DNA of 64,000 nucleotides from contig NZ_JACHLY010000001.1 in the NCBI RefSeq assembly GCF_014204715.1, positions 2,635,001 through 2,699,000 on the forward strand, written 5' to 3'. Below the pieces are notes generated by a model, which worked only from the letters and a program-made list of their open reading frames with translations, was not told where the DNA came from and searched no databases. Origin of the DNA: Streptomonospora salina. GTDB taxonomy: Bacteria > Actinomycetota > Actinomycetes > Streptosporangiales > Streptosporangiaceae. Below are positions 35,122 to 49,627 of this stretch, in pieces; position 1 is the first letter of the stretch; every line of letters starts with the position of its first letter. The translations under genes were made by a program, and so were the position numbers.

Positions 35122-37261
35122 GGCACAGGTCAACCTCGCAATGGTGTGGTCGAGCGTGCTCAACAGCCTCGACAACAGCACTCTCCCCCCGCAGCAGCGC
35201 GCGTGGCTTCCCCAGACCCGACCGCTCGGGCTGATCGAGGACACCGCCCTGCTGGCCGCACCCAACGAGTTCGCCAAGGAAGTGCTGGAGACCCGCCTGC
35301 GACCGGCGATCAGCGAGGCGCTCTCCAGCGAGCTCGGCCGGGAGATCCGGGTGGCGGTCACCGTCGACCCCGCAGCGGTCCAGCCGCCCCCGTCCGCCGC
35401 GCCGACCGCCGCCGGCGGCTACACACCGCCCTCCCCCGACCCCGCAGCGGGGTCCCCCGCGCCGGGCGCCGGTTCGGGGCCGCGGCAGCAGCCGGCCATA
35501 GCGCCCGAGGACCTGCCGGGCTCGCCCGCGGCGACCGAAGAGGTCCCCGACGGCCAATTCGGGCAGCCGGGACACGACGAACCGGGGCGACACCAGTACG
35601 GGCAGCCGGGACACCACGAACAGCAGTCCCAGGGACAGCAGGCGGCGCAGAGCCGGGCGGAACAGCTGCCCAGCTCCTATGCGGCTCCCGAGCCTCCGCG
35701 TTCCGATTCCCGCGGGTCCGGCGCCGACCCCGACGACGGCTATCCGGAAGGCGCCTACCCGGGCGGCGACGATCTGCTCGCGCCGCGCCGCGACCCCGGC
35801 GCACACGAGTACCGGTCCGCACCGCCCCGCCCCGAGCCGGAGCCCGCCCCCCGACCCCAGCAGCAGCCGGACCCCCGATACCGGCAGCAGCCCCACCAGC
35901 CCCCTGAGCCCCAGTCCCGGGGAGACCACCTCCGCCCGGACCAACCCGCCGCCGCCGAATGGGACGGACCGAACCGCTGGGAGACGCCCGCCGGGGAGAC
36001 CGGAGGACCGGGGCCGGGGCGCCAGGCCGCCGACGGCCCCTCGGACCAGGGCGACCAGCACCGCCGCGAGCCCGGCTCCGCCGCATCCGAGCCCGCGGAC
36101 CGGCCGCCGGCCGACGCCCCGGGTGAGGGCGGCGGCGCCGAGGCGGTGCAGGGGGCCGCTCCCCCGCCGCCGACGCCCGCGGCGCCCGACACGTCGGGGG
36201 GCAACCAGCCCCACACCTCGGCCGAGCCCGCGCGGCTGAACCCCAAGTACACCTTCGACACCTTCGTCATCGGCTCCAGCAACCGGTTCGCCCATGCGGC
36301 GGCGGTCGCCGTGGCCGAAGCGCCGGCCAAGGCATACAACCCGCTGTTCATCTACGGCGGCTCGGGCTTGGGCAAGACGCATCTGCTGCACGCCATCGGC
36401 CACTACTCCCAGCGGCTCTACGACGGCGCCCGTGTGCGCTATGTCAGCTCGGAGGAGTTCACCAACGAGTTCATCAACTCCATCCGCGACGGCAAGGCCG
36501 ACGGTTTCCGGCGGCGCTACCGCGACATCGACGTCCTCCTGGTCGACGACATCCAGTTCCTGGAGAACAAGGAGCAGACGCAGGAGGAGTTCTTCCACAC
36601 CTTCAACACGCTGCACAACTCCAACAAGCAGATCGTAATCTCCAGCGACCGCCCGCCCAAGCAGCTGGTCACGCTGGAGGACCGGCTGCGCAACCGGTTC
36701 GAGTGGGGCCTGATCACCGACGTCCAGCCGCCCGAGCTGGAGACCCGGATCGCGATCCTGCGCAAGAAGGCCGCACAGGAAGGGCTGGCGGCGCCGCCCG
36801 AGGTGCTGGAGTTCATCGCCAGCAAGATCGCCACGAACATCCGGGAGCTGGAGGGCGCGCTGATCCGCGTCACCGCCTTCGCCAGCCTCAACCGGCAGTC
36901 GGTGGACCTGCATCTGACCGGGATCGTCCTCAAGGACCTGATCCCCGACGACGAGGGGCCCGAGATCACCGCCTCGGCCATCATGGCCCAGACGGCGTCC
37001 TACTTCGGGCTCAGCGCGGACGATCTGTGCGGTACGTCTCGCTCGCGTGTGCTGGTCACCGCGCGGCAGATCGCCATGTACCTGTGCCGCGAACTCACCG
37101 ATCTGTCGCTGCCCAAGATCGGCCAGCAGTTCGGCCGCGACCACACCACGGTGATGCACGCCGACCGCAAGATCCGCTCGCTGATGGCCGAGCGCCGGTC
37201 CATCTACAACCAGGTCACCGAGTTGACGAACCGGATCAAGCAGAAGTCGCGAAACGGCTGA
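35114..37261 (+). CDS. dnaA: chromosomal replication initiator DnaA
   Basis: Binds DnaA boxes and melts oriC; 715 residues from GTG. Domain I (residues 1-90) reads [20 protein letters not shown]. Domain II is a very long, about 280-residue, Pro/Gln/Gly-rich linker, as in Streptomyces DnaA but variable. Domain III is the AAA+ core: [20 protein letters not shown] (Walker A), [20 protein letters not shown] (Walker B) and arginine-finger region [14 protein letters not shown]. Domain IV has the DNA-binding helix [20 protein letters not shown]. It is flanked by DnaA-box lobes on both sides. Confidence 0.97.
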   Translation: MSEAQVNLAMVWSSVLNSLDNSTLPPQQRAWLPQTRPLGLIEDTALLAAPNEFAKEVLETRLRPAISEALSSELGREIRVAVTVDPAAVQPPPSAAPTAAGGYTPPSPDPAAGSPAPGAGSGPRQQPAIAPEDLPGSPAATEEVPDGQFGQPGHDEPGRHQYGQPGHHEQQSQGQQAAQSRAEQLPSSYAAPEPPRSDSRGSGADPDDGYPEGAYPGGDDLLAPRRDPGAHEYRSAPPRPEPEPAPRPQQQPDPRYRQQPHQPPEPQSRGDHLRPDQPAAAEWDGPNRWETPAGETGGPGPGRQAADGPSDQGDQHRREPGSAASEPADRPPADAPGEGGGAEAVQGAAPPPPTPAAPDTSGGNQPHTSAEPARLNPKYTFDTFVIGSSNRFAHAAAVAVAEAPAKAYNPLFIYGGSGLGKTHLLHAIGHYSQRLYDGARVRYVSSEEFTNEFINSIRDGKADGFRRRYRDIDVLLVDDIQFLENKEQTQEEFFHTFNTLHNSNKQIVISSDRPPKQLVTLEDRLRNRFEWGLITDVQPPELETRIAILRKKAAQEGLAAPPEVLEFIASKIATNIRELEGALIRVTAFASLNRQSVDLHLTGIVLKDLIPDDEGPEITASAIMAQTASYFGLSADDLCGTSRSRVLVTARQIAMYLCRELTDLSLPKIGQQFGRDHTTVMHADRKIRSLMAERRSIYNQVTELTNRIKQKSRNG

Positions 37262-37348
37262 CCTCCCGTCCGCCCCGCTGCGGCCGGATCGGACCGGCCG
37301 CGGGCCGCGGAATTTTCTCGCGCCGATTTCGCGCCGATCTGACCGAAG

Positions 37349-37733
37349 TTGTCCCCAAGGCGGGCGGGTTGTCTGTGGAAAACTCGTGGATAACCCTGCG
37401 GATAACCGGCCGATTCCCGTGGACAACTTGGGGACGGGCTGTGGGGCGCGTCCACTGCCCGTCCCGCCCGGTCCCCCGGCACTTGTGGGTAACCCGTGGA
37501 CAACCTGTGGAACGGCCGTGGACAACCTGTGGATCGATTGTGCAGGCCCGTCGGCCGTCCACAGCGAGCCGAGTTCTCCCCAAGCTCCGCCCACAGGGGC
37601 GGTGGACAAAAATCGCGGGGATGACCTGCGAATACAATGGTTGTCCACACTATCCACAACCCCTACTACTACGACGCCACCCCTTATCCCTCAGTGCCTT
37701 GGTAAAACAGCTCAGCCCCTCATCTGTGGACAG
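37349..37733. other. oriC lobe 2: DnaA-box cluster between dnaA and dnaN
   Basis: The 653-bp dnaA-dnaN gap is the usual actinobacterial oriC position. At least a dozen boxes are seen: TTGTCCACA (37641-37649, exact) adjoining CTATCCACA (37650-37658), CGTGGATAA (37385), TGCGGATAA (37397), CGTGGACAA (37418, 37495 and 37517), TGTGGGTAA (37484), TGTGGACAG (37725) and TTGTCCCCA (37349), on both strands. A less GC-rich stretch at about 37,610-37,715 (ACTACTACGACG and neighbours) could be the unwinding region. Confidence 0.85.
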
Positions 37734-37914
37734 CCCGGCCCTGACCCCCGCCTCGGCACCAGGCGGGTCGGCGATCGAGTGTTGACGGGCAGCAGCGGCG
37801 GGCGAATCCGGGTACCGTGTGAAACCGTCCCCGTGAAGCGACCGGTGCCACCGCCGCGACAGCGCCCCCAGCACTCACAGGGACCACCTGGTTTCGAGGA
37901 AAGTGAGTCGGATA

Positions 37915-39051
37915 GTGAAGTTCCGGGTCGAACGTGACGTACTGGCCGACGCCGTCGCCTGGACCGCCCGCAGCCTGCCGTCCCGGCCGTCGGTTCCGGT
38001 CCTGGCCGGCATGCTGCTGGACGCCACAGCGGACGACGGCGGCAGGCTGCGGCTCTCCAGCTTCGACTACGAGGTCTCCGCTCAGGTATCGGTGGACATC
38101 GACGCCGAGGAAGCGGGAACCACGCTGGTCTCCGGCCGCCTGCTCGCCGAGATCACGCGGAACCTCCCTCCCCAGACCGTGGAGATCAGCACCGACGGAG
38201 CCAAGGTCGTGGTCTCCTGCGGCAGCGCGAAGTTCACACTGCTGACCCTGCCTGTGGAGGACTACCCCTCGCTTCCGGCCATGCCCGAGCAGACCGGCTC
38301 GATCGGCAGCGACGCCTTCGCCGCCGCCGTCGGCCAGGTCGCCGTAGCGGCCGGACGCGACGACACGCTGCCGATGCTCACCGGCGTGCGCATCGAGATC
38401 GAGGGCGACACCGTCACGCTCGCCTCGACCGACCGCTACCGCCTGGCGGTGCGCGAAATCCCCTGGAAACCGGAGAACCCCGACGTCTCCGCCGTCGCGC
38501 TGGTCCCGGCCAAGACCCTCGCCGACACCGCCAAGTCCCTGACCAGCGGCGCCGAAGTCTCCATCGCGCTGGCCAACGCCGAAAGCGGCGAGGGCATGAT
38601 CGGGTTCGAGGGCGGCGGCCGCCGCACCACCACGCGCCTGCTCGACGGCGAGTTCCCGAAGTACCGCGCGCTGCTGCCCGACTCGTTCAACTCGGTGGCC
38701 GAGATCCAGCGCACCGAATTCATCGAAGCCGTCAAGCGCGTCTCGCTGGTCGCCGAGCGCAACACTCCGCTGCGGCTGGCCTTCAGCGAGGGCCGGCTCG
38801 TACTTGAAGCCGGAACCGGCGACGAGGCACAGGCTGTGGAGGCCTTGGACGCCTCTCTGGACGGCGACGAGGTCCAGATCGCCTTCAACTCCGCGTTCCT
38901 GCTCGACGGCCTCTCTGCGATCGACTCCGACGTCGCACGGCTGCAGTTCACCACCTCGACCAAGCCTGCGATCATCACGGGCAAGCCCGCCGACGACGAG
39001 GCGAGTGCCGACTACCGCTACCTGATCATGCCCGTCCGGTTGTCGGGCTGA
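37915..39051 (+). CDS. dnaN: DNA polymerase III beta sliding clamp
   Basis: Ring clamp that tethers replicative and repair polymerases; 378 residues from GTG at 37915 (VKFRVERDVLADAVAW). A GTG four codons earlier is too close to the GAGGAAAG ribosome binding site and adds residues absent from relatives. The three clamp domains are recognisable: SRPSVPVLAGMLLDA, LPMLTGVRIEIEGDTVTLAS with DRYRLAVREI, and LFSEGRLVLEAGTG-like KRVSLVAERNTPLRLAFSEG. It ends YLIMPVRLSG, the normal C-terminus. It follows oriC and precedes gnd. Confidence 0.97.
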   Translation: MKFRVERDVLADAVAWTARSLPSRPSVPVLAGMLLDATADDGGRLRLSSFDYEVSAQVSVDIDAEEAGTTLVSGRLLAEITRNLPPQTVEISTDGAKVVVSCGSAKFTLLTLPVEDYPSLPAMPEQTGSIGSDAFAAAVGQVAVAAGRDDTLPMLTGVRIEIEGDTVTLASTDRYRLAVREIPWKPENPDVSAVALVPAKTLADTAKSLTSGAEVSIALANAESGEGMIGFEGGGRRTTTRLLDGEFPKYRALLPDSFNSVAEIQRTEFIEAVKRVSLVAERNTPLRLAFSEGRLVLEAGTGDEAQAVEALDASLDGDEVQIAFNSAFLLDGLSAIDSDVARLQFTTSTKPAIITGKPADDEASADYRYLIMPVRLSG

Positions 39052-39101
39052 CACCGTCGGCGAGAGCACACCGACCCGGCTCCTATAGGGGGATGAGACG
39101 C

Positions 39102-40007
39102 ATGCAGCTAGGGATGGTCGGACTGGGCAAGATGGGCGGCAACATGGCCGGCCGCTTGCGCGACAAGGGCCATGAGGTCGTCGGCTTCGATTTCGACCCC
39201 GAGTTGCGCGACGTAGCCGATCTGGCCGAGCTCGTCCAGCGGCTCGCGGCCCCGCGCACCATCTGGCTCATGGTCCCCGCGGGCGCCCCCACCCGCGAGA
39301 CCGTCGACCGGCTCGCGGAACTGCTGGAGGCCGGCGACCTCGTCGTCGAGGGCGGCAACTCCCACTACGCCGACGACCGGCGCTGCGCCGAGCACCTGCG
39401 CGAGCGCGGGATCGGCTACGTCGACGCGGGCGTGAGCGGCGGCGTGTGGGGCCGCCAGGAGGGCTACGGGATCATGGTCGGCGGTGATCCCGAGGACGTC
39501 GCGCGCGGCGAGCCGGTCTTCACCGAACTGACTCCCGACGAGGGCGGCTACGTGAAAGCCGGCGGCGTCGGCGCCGGCCACTTCGTCAAGATGGTGCACA
39601 ACGGCATCGAGTACGGCATGATGCAGGCCTTCGCCGAGGGCTACGAGCTGATGGCCGCCTCCGACATCGTCGACGACGTCCCCGGGACCTTCGAAAGCTG
39701 GCGCGAGGGGACGGTCGTGCGCTCCTGGCTGCTGGACCTGCTCGTGTGCGCTCTGCGCGAGGACCCCGGGCTCGACGCCATCCGGGGCTATGCCGAGGAT
39801 TCCGGCGAGGGCCGGTGGACGGTGCAGGCGGCGGTGGACCACGCCGTGCCCGCTCCGGTGATCACCGCGGCGCTGTTCGCGCGCTTCGCCTCGCGCCAGG
39901 ACGACAGCCCCGCGATGAAGGTGGTCGCGGCGCTGCGCAACCAGTTCGGCGGACACGAGGTCACCGCCTCCGGCGACGACGCCGCCGAGAATTCGCCCGG
40001 GAGCTGA
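39102..40007 (+). CDS. gnd: 6-phosphogluconate dehydrogenase, decarboxylating (short form)
   Basis: Oxidises 6-phosphogluconate to ribulose-5-phosphate in the pentose-phosphate pathway; 301 residues, the short GntZ/YqeC-like form. The cofactor site is QLGMVGLGKMGGNMAGRL; substrate motifs are VVEGGNSHYADD, GYVDAGVSGGVWGRQEGYGI and GHFVKMVHNGIEYGMMQAFA. Start at the ATG 39102 with GGGGG 8 bp upstream; an ATG three codons earlier sits too close to it. The position between dnaN and recF is conserved in actinomycetes and may link sugar flux to origin-proximal dosage (inference). Confidence 0.94.
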   Translation: MQLGMVGLGKMGGNMAGRLRDKGHEVVGFDFDPELRDVADLAELVQRLAAPRTIWLMVPAGAPTRETVDRLAELLEAGDLVVEGGNSHYADDRRCAEHLRERGIGYVDAGVSGGVWGRQEGYGIMVGGDPEDVARGEPVFTELTPDEGGYVKAGGVGAGHFVKMVHNGIEYGMMQAFAEGYELMAASDIVDDVPGTFESWREGTVVRSWLLDLLVCALREDPGLDAIRGYAEDSGEGRWTVQAAVDHAVPAPVITAALFARFASRQDDSPAMKVVAALRNQFGGHEVTASGDDAAENSPGS

Positions 40008-40149
40008 CCGCTCCCCCGCCGCCCGGCGGTCGGGCGCCCCGCCGCCGACCGTCCAGGGCGGGCGCACCCCGGCCGCGTGTCGGCGGTGCGCGGTTGACGT
40101 GACTGCGGAGCCCGGTCGCCGCGCCGACGCGACCGGCCGTGCCTACCGG

Positions 40150-40163
40150 GTTTCACGTGAAAC
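40150..40163. promoter_or_regulatory. parS site upstream of recF
   Basis: Perfect GTTTCACGTGAAAC inside the longer palindrome CGGGTTTCACGTGAAACCCG, 55 bp before recF. Confidence 0.92.
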
Positions 40164-40217
40164 CCGGCGAACCTGCGCACCTCGCCACCGGCGTTCCCGG
40201 GTATCAGGAGAGGTCGG

Positions 40218-41348
40218 ATGTACGTTTCACACCTCCAACTGGCCGACTATCGGTCCTACGAGTCGGTCCATCTGGAGCTCGGTCCCGGGATCAGTACGTT
40301 CGTCGGACCCAACGGCCAGGGCAAGACCAACCTCGTCGAGGCGATCGGCTACGTCGCCACTCTGGGCAGCCACCGTGTGGCCACCGACGCGCCGCTGGTC
40401 CGCAAGGGCGCCGAGCGCGCCATCGTGCGCGCCGCCATCGTCAAGGACGAGCGCCAAGCCGTCGTCGATCTGGAGATCAACCCCGGAAAGGCGAACCGCG
40501 CCCGGCTCAACCGGGCACCCGCCACCCGCCCCCGCGAGGTGCTGGGCGTGCTGCGGACCGTGCTGTTCGCCCCCGAGGACCTCGCACTGGTCAAGGGCGA
40601 CCCCGGGGAGCGGCGGCGTTTCCTCGACGAGCTCCTCGTCGCCCGGGCTCCCCGGATCGCGGGGGTGCGCTCCGACTACGAACGCGTCCTCAAGCAGCGC
40701 AACGCGCTGCTCAAGTCCGCCTCGGCCCAGTTCTTCAAGCGCGGCGAACCCGACCTGTCGACCCTCGACGTGTGGAACGAGCACCTCGCCGTCGCCGGGG
40801 CCGAGCTGCTGGCCGCGCGTCTGGCCCTGGTGGCCGAACTCCAGCCGCTGGTGGGCAAGGCCTACAGCGAGCTGACCACCGTCGGCGGACCGCCGGTGCT
40901 GCAGTACCGCTCCTCGGCCGCGGCCTCCGACGAGGAGCCGCCCGCCGACCGCGAGCAGCTCGCGCAGCTGCTGCGGGAGGCTCTGGCCGAGGCACGCGTG
41001 CAGGAGCTGCAGCGCGGCGTCAGTCTCATCGGTCCGCACCGCGACGACCTGCACCTGCGCCTGGACGAGCTTCCGGCCAAGGGATACGCCAGCCAGGGCG
41101 AGTCCTGGTCCTACGCGCTGGCGCTGCGGCTGGCGGGCTTCGAGCTGCTGCGCGCCGACGGCGACGATCCCGTGCTGCTGCTCGACGACGTCTTCGCCGA
41201 ACTCGACTCCGAGCGCCGCAGCCGCTTGGCCGAGCACGTCCGCCATGCCGAGCAGGTGTTCGTCAGCGCCGCCGTCGCCGAGGACATCCCGCCGGAGCTG
41301 CAGGGCGACCGGTTCCGCGTCGTCGAAGGGGGGATCGAACATGAGTGA
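40218..41348 (+). CDS. recF: DNA replication and repair protein RecF
   Basis: SMC-like ATPase that helps load RecA at gaps; 376 residues. Walker A is [20 protein letters not shown], with [20 protein letters not shown] following; the ABC-like signature region is [20 protein letters not shown] and Walker B is [40 protein letters not shown] is the typical RecF segment. The stop overlaps the start of the DUF721 gene. AGGAGAGG precedes the ATG. Confidence 0.96.
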   Translation: MYVSHLQLADYRSYESVHLELGPGISTFVGPNGQGKTNLVEAIGYVATLGSHRVATDAPLVRKGAERAIVRAAIVKDERQAVVDLEINPGKANRARLNRAPATRPREVLGVLRTVLFAPEDLALVKGDPGERRRFLDELLVARAPRIAGVRSDYERVLKQRNALLKSASAQFFKRGEPDLSTLDVWNEHLAVAGAELLAARLALVAELQPLVGKAYSELTTVGGPPVLQYRSSAAASDEEPPADREQLAQLLREALAEARVQELQRGVSLIGPHRDDLHLRLDELPAKGYASQGESWSYALALRLAGFELLRADGDDPVLLLDDVFAELDSERRSRLAEHVRHAEQVFVSAAVAEDIPPELQGDRFRVVEGGIEHE

Positions 41349-41838
41349 GGACACCCCGGACCCCTCCCCCGCCGAAGAGCAGCCGGCGCCCAGCGGTGCC
41401 GACCTCGCCCGCCAGGCGCTGGCCCAGGCCAAGGCCGCTGCACGCGAGCGGGGCGCATCGCCCGAGCAGCGCCCCCGCCCGGTGCGCCGCAGGTCGGGGC
41501 GCTCGCGCAACGAACCGCAGCTGTTCGGCGACGCGGTGCGCGCATGGCTGGTCGAGCACGGCTTGCAGGAGCAGGTGGCGGTCGGCGGCGTCTTCGGCCG
41601 GTGGAACGAGATCGTGGGCGACTACAACGCCCAGCACCTGCGTCCGGTCTCCTACGAGGGCGGCGAGCTGGTCGTGGCCGCGGACTCGGCGACCATGGCG
41701 GCCCACGCCCGCGCCATGGTGCGCGATCTGCTGCGCAGGCTGAACGAGGAGCTCGGGCACGGCACGGTGACATCCATCAAGGTCCAGGCTCCCGGCCGCG
41801 GGCGCGGGCGCGGTCCCGGGCCGCGGCGGGTGCGCTGA
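41341..41838 (+). CDS. DUF721 (DciA-like) family protein
   Basis: 165 residues, overlapping the recF stop by 8 bp. A disordered Pro/Ala/Arg-rich N-terminal half ([20 protein letters not shown]) precedes the DUF721 domain from about residue 60: [40 protein letters not shown] and [20 protein letters not shown]. Proteins of this family (DciA) load or activate DnaB in bacteria lacking DnaC or DnaI, so a helicase-operator role is likely. The recF-DUF721-gyrB order is standard for actinomycetes. Confidence 0.88.
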   Translation: MSEDTPDPSPAEEQPAPSGADLARQALAQAKAAARERGASPEQRPRPVRRRSGRSRNEPQLFGDAVRAWLVEHGLQEQVAVGGVFGRWNEIVGDYNAQHLRPVSYEGGELVVAADSATMAAHARAMVRDLLRRLNEELGHGTVTSIKVQAPGRGRGRGPGPRRVR

Positions 41839-44171
<2,333 letters not shown>

Positions 44172-44225
44172 TACCGGCACATCCCGACGGCAGCGAACGA
44201 CTCAGCAGAAAAGGATCGACATCCA

Positions 44226-46877
<2,652 letters not shown>

Positions 46878-46953
46878 CCGAGTGCCGGAACCGCGCTGAG
46901 ATCAGCGCGTAGCCGGACGCCCGTAGACTCCTCGGCACGACCGGAACGCACCG

Positions 46954-46979
46954 CGGAGGGCGGTATCGGCCGCCCTCCG
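46954..46979 (+). terminator. terminator after gyrA
   Basis: Perfect 10-bp arms CGGAGGGCGG / CCGCCCTCCG with loop TATCGG, followed by TGTGCTGTTT; it lies 77 bp after gyrA. Confidence 0.75.
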
Positions 46980-47120
46980 TGTGCTGTTTCGGCTAACCGA
47001 CGAATCGGGCATAGAGTTTGCCCCCGTGGCAGTGTCGTCCGCCGGTGCGGAGTCGGCCTCGGATCGATCCCCCTTGACCCTGTTTCACCGTCACAAGGAA
47101 AGTCCAGCGGTAACGTGGCT

Positions 47121-48809
47121 ATGTCTGACAACACGCAACGGCAGTCCACCGCTCACGAGAAGTCCGCGGCGGACGGCGTGAGCACGGAATCGACGACCGC
47201 AGAATCGGATCAGGCCGCCACAGCCCGGGAGCAGAACGGGGACGATACCGCCGCCTCCGACGGATCCGCCGACGCGCCGAGCGACGACACGGCGGCCGAC
47301 GGGTCCGACCCTTCCGAGGGCACCGCCGAGTCCTCCGCAGCGGTCCGAGACGGGGACGCCACGAAGGGCGGGGCGGCGAAGAAGGGCGCCTCGAAGCCCG
47401 AGTCGGGATCCGGGAGCGGTTCGGCAGCGGCGGGCCGGAAGCCAGCGAGCGCGAAGCCCGACGCTTCGAGCCCGGCATCCGCGTCCGCGGGCACGGCCGG
47501 GAGCACGGCGAAGACCGGGAAGGGCTCCGGGGCCGAGGACACCCCGAGCGCAGAGACCGCGAAGACCGCCTCCCCGACGCAGGCCGCCGCGGAAACCGAC
47601 GGTTCCACCGACAGCGCGGACACGAAGCCGGAGCCGGCGAAGCCGACGGATTCCGCGAAGTCCGGAACCGAGTCCGCTGACTCGTCGACGTCCGCGGGCA
47701 CCGGGGGCGCGAAGGACACGAAGAGCGCGAAGGACGGCGTCGCCGATCAGGCGTCGGGTCCCGGACCCGCCGGCAGCGCCGGAGCCGGGGGCGCCGGCGG
47801 CAAGGGCGACACGTCGACAAAGAAGCCTGGCGACATCTCGTCCGGCACCGCCTCGACGGACTCGGCGAAGAAGACCGGTAAGGGGTCGGCGGCGGCCGCA
47901 TCGCCGTCGTCCGGATCGTCGTCGGCGAAACCGTCCTCGCCGTCTTCGCTGTCGGCGGGTTCGTCCGCTGCCGGCGCCGGCGCCGGCGCCGGCAGCGGCA
48001 GCGCGTCGGCAGGCACGGGCGCGGGCTCGGCGGGTTCCGGCCGCCCTACGGGCGGCGAGGCGTCGGCCAAGTCCGCGTCCGCCACCGGGGCCGCGAGCGG
48101 CACGCCTTCCGCGGCTTCCGGGGCCACCGCGCGATCCTCCTCCGGCACGGGATCGGGCACCGGTGCGGCGAAGCCCGCCGCCTCCGCGTCTTCCGCGGCC
48201 GGTTCGGCCAGCTCAACGGCGAGCAAAACGGGTAAGAGCCCTCAGGGGGCTTCGACCACGTCGGGTGCATCCCGCGGATCGGGCGGTTCCGCCGGTGCGG
48301 CTTCGGGGAGCGAGCCGGCCGGCGGCAGCGGATCAGCGGCGAGTACGTCCCCCGCGGAGGCGAAGGCCGAGCAAAGGGGAGTGTCGATGATGGCGCCGAA
48401 CGGGCCCGCGACCACGGTCAAGGCCGGAAAATCCACGCGCAAGGCGCACTTGGCGGTGAGTCGCGTCGAGCCGTGGTCGGTGATGCGCTTCAGCTTCGTC
48501 ATCTCGCTGGTGTGCTTCATCATCCTGTTCGTCGCGGTGTTGGTGCTCTACGGGATCCTCTCGGGCCTGGGCGTCTTCGACGCGATCACGGACCTGATCA
48601 CCTCCCTCACCGAAGGAGGCGAGGGCGACGAGCTGAACCTCCAGCCCGCGTCGTGGTTCTCGCCCGGCCGCGTCCTCGGCTACACCGGCCTGATCGGCGC
48701 CTTGAACATCATCCTGATCACGTCGCTGTCCACGATCGGTGCGATGCTTTACAACCTGGCGGCCGACCTCGTCGGCGGCATCGACGTGACGCTGTCCGAG
48801 ACCGAGTAG
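47121..48809 (+). CDS. DUF3566 membrane protein with very long low-complexity N-terminus
   Basis: 562 residues from ATG at 47121 (a GTG two codons earlier is possible). Residues 1 to about 440 are almost only Ser, Ala, Gly, Thr, Lys and Asp (for example AGAGAGAGSGSASAGTGAGS) and must be disordered. The C-terminal 115 residues are DUF3566: HLAVSRVEPWSVMRFSFVIS, two membrane helices (LVCFIILFVAVLVLYGILS and YTGLIGALNIILITSLSTIG) and a short acidic end. DUF3566 directly after gyrA is an actinobacterial hallmark; mycobacterial relatives bind the cell-division site, from memory. A role at the envelope is inferred. Confidence 0.88.
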   Translation: MSDNTQRQSTAHEKSAADGVSTESTTAESDQAATAREQNGDDTAASDGSADAPSDDTAADGSDPSEGTAESSAAVRDGDATKGGAAKKGASKPESGSGSGSAAAGRKPASAKPDASSPASASAGTAGSTAKTGKGSGAEDTPSAETAKTASPTQAAAETDGSTDSADTKPEPAKPTDSAKSGTESADSSTSAGTGGAKDTKSAKDGVADQASGPGPAGSAGAGGAGGKGDTSTKKPGDISSGTASTDSAKKTGKGSAAAASPSSGSSSAKPSSPSSLSAGSSAAGAGAGAGSGSASAGTGAGSAGSGRPTGGEASAKSASATGAASGTPSAASGATARSSSGTGSGTGAAKPAASASSAAGSASSTASKTGKSPQGASTTSGASRGSGGSAGAASGSEPAGGSGSAASTSPAEAKAEQRGVSMMAPNGPATTVKAGKSTRKAHLAVSRVEPWSVMRFSFVISLVCFIILFVAVLVLYGILSGLGVFDAITDLITSLTEGGEGDELNLQPASWFSPGRVLGYTGLIGALNIILITSLSTIGAMLYNLAADLVGGIDVTLSETE

Positions 48810-48982
48810 AGGACCGACCGACCCGGCGATCGCCCCGTTCCGCAGTCGCGAGCATCCCTCGCAAGGCAGTAGAGTGGATCCGCGGGCAGGCGGCCTCCCC
48901 CACGGGTGACCGCGGACCCGACCACCGCCTCGACCTGGTTCGCCCTGAATCGACGAGTGCGGTAAAGTTCCACCTGGAACGC

Positions 48983-49056
48983 GGGCGTATAGCTCAGTCG
49001 GTTAGAGCGCATCCCTGATAAGGATGAGGCCCCAGGTTCAAGTCCTGGTACGCCCA
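48983..49056 (+). tRNA. tRNA-Ile(GAT)
   Basis: 74-nt cloverleaf. The acceptor stem GGGCGTA pairs with TACGCCC and the discriminator is A; the D-arm GCTCAGTCGGTTAGAGC is normal; the anticodon stem-loop is CATCC-CTGATAA-GGATG with anticodon GAT; the T-arm is CCAGG-TTCAAGT-CCTGG. CCA is not encoded. Its 3' half is a usual attachment site for integrative elements, and accessory genes start right after it. Confidence 0.96.
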
Positions 49057-49072
49057 CTCGTTTATGCAGATC

Positions 49073-49110
49073 AGAGCCTGGTTCCCGCTGTGCGGGAGCC
49101 GGGCTCTTGT
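49073..49110 (+). terminator. hairpin and T-rich stretch after tRNA-Ile
   Basis: AGAGCCTGGTTCCCGC and GCGGGAGCCGGGCTCT pair with two G-T wobbles around a 3-nt loop, followed by TGTTCGTTT; probably the tRNA terminator. Confidence 0.65.
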
Positions 49111-49227
49111 TCGTTTGACCGTCGCTTGACCGTGAGGACGACCCGGTAGCGCCTGTCAGGACCCAGCTGCGTGTGGCAGCGAGCGGTAGGAACGGGATCG
49201 GCGGCCGAGGACGTATTCGGCGAATGG

Positions 49228-49473
49228 TCACTGTGACTCCGTAGTCGTATCGGGCAGCTCGACCGGTAGTGGAACGTCGAGCAGACGCAGTATTTGCGCT
49301 GTCGGGATGCGGTAGGAGTCCCCGTAGCGCGTCACTGTACAAGGGAACTCTCCGCTCCTGGCTAGCTCGTAGGCAGTCGTTCGTCCCATGTTCAAGGCTC
49401 TCGCCGCTGTCATGAGGTCGACGGCGGCGGGTAGCGAGTACAGCTCGGAGATCGTCAAGGGCGTCCTGGGCAC
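49228..49473 (-). CDS. excisionase-like helix-turn-helix protein
   Basis: 81 residues from GTG at 49473 with AAGGAG upstream. A MerR/excisionase-type winged helix covers most of it: AAVDLMTAARALNMGRTTAY, ELARSGEFPCTVTRYGDSY and RIPTAQILRLLDVP. Proteins of this type direct excision by a tyrosine integrase. Normally the integrase gene lies between such a gene and the tRNA; here only 171 bp separate them, so the integrase appears to be lost or elsewhere. Confidence 0.8.
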   Translation of the reverse strand: MPRTPLTISELYSLPAAVDLMTAARALNMGRTTAYELARSGEFPCTVTRYGDSYRIPTAQILRLLDVPLPVELPDTTTESQ

Positions 49474-49627
49474 TCCGGCATCTGCTCCTTCGGTCGCACA
49501 CTGGGCATCCGGTAGCAGTAAGCGGAGGCGGGGGCGCGATCTGTGACCGGCGCTCGCTGAGCGTTGGTGTACGTTCGTGCTCAGGTTCCGGCGATGAGAA
49601 CCGGACTGGTGCGCATCACCCTCCTCT

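Noticed and set aside
49057-49227. Possible integrase C-terminal fragment after tRNA-Ile
   Set aside because: No tyrosine-recombinase motif could be seen in any frame of these 171 bp; only a terminator-like hairpin is supported.
48749-49501. 250-codon minus-strand frame across tRNA-Ile containing VPGLEPGASSLSG
   Set aside because: It is the antisense translation of the tRNA gene, a well-known source of spurious database proteins; the region is explained by the tRNA and its flanks.
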